DNA from: Draconibacterium orientale
Lineage (GTDB): Bacteria; Bacteroidota; Bacteroidia; Bacteroidales; UBA12170
NCBI GenBank assembly: GCA_020718205.1
Contig: DYSN01000017.1
Span: forward strand, 1-47,277
DNA: 47,277 nucleotides
Direction of reading: 5' to 3'
Shown here piece by piece: positions 45,338 through 47,277 of this stretch. Position 1 is the first letter of the stretch; the number at the start of each line of letters is the position of its first letter. The translations under genes were made by a program, and so were the position numbers. Under the pieces are notes generated by a model. It did not search any database, was not told where the DNA came from, and worked only from the letters and a program-made list of their open reading frames with translations.

Positions 45338-45993
45338 TAGAAATAAATTTCTGAGATTATATTTTCGTATTTCACGCCCCTATCAATGAGTACATCTCTG
45401 CTTTGCACCACCATTTCGGCACTTCCGCAAAGAAAAAAGTTTTGCCTAATATCTAATGGTTCACTTTTCAAATAAGCTGTAAGTCTGCCTTCATAAAAAC
45501 CATCTTGCTTTAATGTGGAGCTACAGGGGATATAATTCAATCCATCAATGTTTTTAAAAACTTCGTGAAAATAGAAGCTTCCAGGCTCACGTCCGCCATA
45601 TATCAGGGTTTTATTTTGAACTAAACCGCTTTTCGTCATACTGTGAAAGGGAGCAATTCCCGTTCCGGCAGCTATCCAGTAATCTGAGTTTTGTGTGCCA
45701 TAGAATGCTCCGAAGGGTTTACTCATAAACACCAGGTCTCCAACTGTTTTTTGAGCCAGGCGGGGGGTTAAAAACCCATCGGGCTTCACCTTGAAAAGTA
45801 TGGCCAAATCCGATTCGTTCACTCCGCTGCAAATGCTGTAGAGCCGGGCGGGTTCTTGTTGGTGAAGGGTTAAGGCCACTACTTCGCCTGGTTTGAACGA
45901 AAACAGTTTTTGAAAATAAAAGACAAAAGCATCCTCCGATAATCTATGGATTTTTGTAATGTTGGTGGTATGATATTGATGATTTTCGGTCAT
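45337..45993 (-). CDS. Ferredoxin/flavodoxin--NADP(+) reductase-like protein
   Basis: A 218-residue flavoprotein of the FNR superfamily. It has the flavin motif ARLYSICSG near residue 48, the NAD(P)-binding motif AAGTGIAPF and the C-terminal CGSAEMV segment. The Met at 45993 (MTENHQYHT) is chosen; the frame also starts at 46011. It is translationally coupled to rlmN, so it may supply electrons from NAD(P)H through ferredoxin to that radical SAM enzyme, which is an inference from the overlap. Confidence 0.87.
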   Translation of the reverse strand: MTENHQYHTTNITKIHRLSEDAFVFYFQKLFSFKPGEVVALTLHQQEPARLYSICSGVNESDLAILFKVKPDGFLTPRLAQKTVGDLVFMSKPFGAFYGTQNSDYWIAAGTGIAPFHSMTKSGLVQNKTLIYGGREPGSFYFHEVFKNIDGLNYIPCSSTLKQDGFYEGRLTAYLKSEPLDIRQNFFLCGSAEMVVQSRDVLIDRGVKYENIISEIYF

Positions 45994-46027
45994 GCTATTA
46001 ACTGCCTGCACATTTTAATTTTTTTTG

Positions 46028-46035
46028 CAAAAATA
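46028..46035 (-). promoter_or_regulatory. -7 promoter element of the FNR-rlmN pair
   Basis: The minus strand reads TATTTTTG, 16 nt before the ATG at 46011 and 34 nt before the one at 45993. No TTG is seen at the -33 distance; the palindrome GTATCA-AA-TGATAC (46069-46082) lies further upstream, at about -45 to -60. Confidence 0.5.
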
Positions 46036-46110
46036 TTAAAAGTTAAACACTTCGACTGATTTGTAAATGTATCAAATGATACCACCCAATTGATTCACCC
46101 CGAAATCATT

Positions 46111-47034
46111 TCAAAAACTTAAAATATCGGTCATTATTCCAAATCGTAGTACATTAATATGCTGACCAAAGTAGATATTATAGTAGTCGGAACCTGAGTA
46201 ATACTGAACAAACAGACCAATATCTTCGAGGAATCGTGGATGATAATAAAACACCAGGCTCAGATTCAGTCGAGCCCATGAAACCGGTTGCCAATCATTT
46301 ACATTGCCAAATAGCCATGTTGCATCGAGCTTTAACGATATATCGGATTTTTGGCTGGTGCGGGCTACGGACTTAGATGGGAGTTTAAAAATTGAAAAAG
46401 AATTATGCCATCGAAAATTTGAATAGATTCCATCAAGCTCCAAAGCCATCCAGGGCTTGGGATGATATTCCAGCGAAGTTTTAAAGAACTGATGGGCATT
46501 GAACCTTCGGCTGTAATTTGTTTTAATGAGCCCCAATTCCAGATAATTGGTAGCAAAATCGCCGGAACGCGTATTGACTTCCCCATTTTCGAGAAAAAAA
46601 CTTTCTTCTTGTCCATTGGAATGGTGAGCAATTCGGGCAAACAGATTCATTTTATTTTGGTTTGGGTTTTCGCAGATTTGATAGTAAACCGTAATCTGCG
46701 GAATATAGCTTGGAGTTCGCACCGGAAATGATTCTTCCTGATACATTCGGATAATAATCTGGGGAGTCAGCACACCCAATAAACGGGAGTTTCTGCTTTG
46801 GCGGAGGAAGAAATTGGGGATAATATTTCCTTCGAACCACAGGGGCTGCAGGTTTCCAATATCGGTTGGAAAAGTAATATAGCTGTTGCCTTGATTTACC
46901 TGAGCAATGGTTGGCAGCACAAGGTGTTGCGTGGTATCGGTTATTGATTGCGAATATGCGCTAAAATTGGAAGCTATAAGAATTACCCACAACACTAAAA
47001 CAATTGGTCTTAAGACTTTAATTTTTGCCATCAT
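46111..47034 (-). CDS. Outer-membrane phospholipase A (OMPLA)-like protein
   Basis: A 307-residue outer-membrane barrel protein with an N-terminal signal peptide (start at 47034; the frame runs to 47079). It has the OMPLA catalytic segment HHSNGQ (residues 137-142, with His137 and Ser139), a YQEESFPVRTPSYIPQI segment similar to the one before it in E. coli PldA, and a C-terminal strand FGIMTDILSF after a YNIYFGQ turn. OMPLA hydrolyses phospholipids that reach the outer leaflet. The catalytic Asn equivalent may be in FATNYLEL. It lies 72 nt behind a gene cut by the window end. Confidence 0.75.
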   Translation of the reverse strand: MMAKIKVLRPIVLVLWVILIASNFSAYSQSITDTTQHLVLPTIAQVNQGNSYITFPTDIGNLQPLWFEGNIIPNFFLRQSRNSRLLGVLTPQIIIRMYQEESFPVRTPSYIPQITVYYQICENPNQNKMNLFARIAHHSNGQEESFFLENGEVNTRSGDFATNYLELGLIKTNYSRRFNAHQFFKTSLEYHPKPWMALELDGIYSNFRWHNSFSIFKLPSKSVARTSQKSDISLKLDATWLFGNVNDWQPVSWARLNLSLVFYYHPRFLEDIGLFVQYYSGSDYYNIYFGQHINVLRFGIMTDILSF

Positions 47035-47105
47035 TTTTGGTTTGAAAAAAGGCACCGCTTCATTTATATTTTCTCTCATAAAGCATTGTATTTTAATTAG
47101 TTATT

Positions 47106-47277
47106 TTAACGATAGATGGTAATGCCAAACCCCAAATCCACCACTTCGTCCATTGGAATGGAGCTATTCCCCAATTTGCTGGCCAGATACAATCCTCTGG
47201 TTCCAAGCCTGAAATACAGTGAAACGGCAGAAGGTTTCAACCCTTTCCCGTGGAGCTTTTTCTTCACATCACCACCA
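47106..47277 (-). CDS. C-terminal end of a probable outer-membrane protein (partial)
   Basis: The last 56 codons of a gene that enters from the right edge. The product ends LGFGITIYR, a short aromatic-terminated strand typical of outer-membrane barrels, preceded by alternating hydrophobic and charged residues (AVSLYFRLGTRGLYLASKLG). It may be co-transcribed with the phospholipase gene. The family cannot be told from this piece. Confidence 0.6.
   Translation of the reverse strand, partial: GGDVKKKLHGKGLKPSAVSLYFRLGTRGLYLASKLGNSSIPMDEVVDLGFGITIYR

Overview
The window is a 47 kb stretch of chromosome from a member of the Bacteroidota, probably an anaerobic or facultative Bacteroidales/Marinilabiliales-type organism. 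The evidence is a set of TAnnTTTG -7 promoter elements (often with TTG or TTTG 18-20 nt upstream), a near absence of Shine-Dalgarno sequences, a protein with a type IX secretion (Por) C-terminal sorting domain, a korDABC-type 2-oxoacid:ferredoxin oxidoreductase, a long-form pterin-dependent aromatic amino acid hydroxylase, and the S24-repressor/dinB pairing. The species cannot be fixed from sequence alone. There are no rRNA or tRNA genes, insertion sequences or CRISPR arrays.

Layout. 1-598: intergenic DNA with a terminator and little else. 617-4996: a TetR-controlled cluster (TetR, SCP2-like protein, iron-dependent alcohol dehydrogenase, class-3 aldehyde dehydrogenase, hemolysin-III/PAQR membrane protein) with a near-palindromic operator directly before tetR. 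5014-12144: housekeeping genes (polyprenyl synthase, pyrG, guaA), a T9SS-sorted secreted protein and an S9 lipoprotein peptidase. 12363-14666: the aromatic amino acid hydroxylase, convergent with an FmdE-domain protein. 14932-23242: one long fatty-acid beta-oxidation operon (MarR, fadN, fadA, fadE, DUF4442 hotdog protein, acyl-CoA synthetase) that begins at a good Bacteroidota promoter carrying GCATGC palindromes and ends at a strong terminator. 23243-23853: non-coding, with two adjacent palindromes. 23854-27062: thrS-infC-rpmI-rplT. 27138-29820: korDABC on the minus strand, sharing a bidirectional terminator with rplT. 30064-35444: PAS histidine kinase, TerB-like protein, mfd. 35557-37915: a DNA-damage-type module of a self-cleaving S24 repressor divergent from dinB, with an unlisted 46-codon ORF behind dinB. 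38031-39668: ABC-F ATPase. 39736-41246: an AbiE type IV toxin-antitoxin pair under a 33-bp palindrome. 41321-47277: DUF438/hemerythrin/PAS protein, alpha/beta hydrolase, a 70-aa orphan gene, a TlpA-like thioredoxin, rlmN with a ferredoxin-NADP reductase, an outer-membrane phospholipase A, and the end of a probable outer-membrane protein.

How the genes work together. The beta-oxidation operon activates fatty acids (acyl-CoA synthetase), oxidises them (fadE), hydrates and dehydrogenates them (fadN) and cleaves them (fadA). The ADH/ALDH cluster could feed alcohols and aldehydes into the same acid pool, and korDABC oxidises 2-oxoacids to reduce ferredoxin. Points most worth a second look are the AbiE palindrome lying on its own promoter, the dinB-associated small ORF, the 70-aa gene with its own promoter, a possible L20 leader before rplT, the duplicated C-terminal domain of the aromatic amino acid hydroxylase, and promoter elements placed so close to start codons that tetR, ispB and guaA look leaderless.
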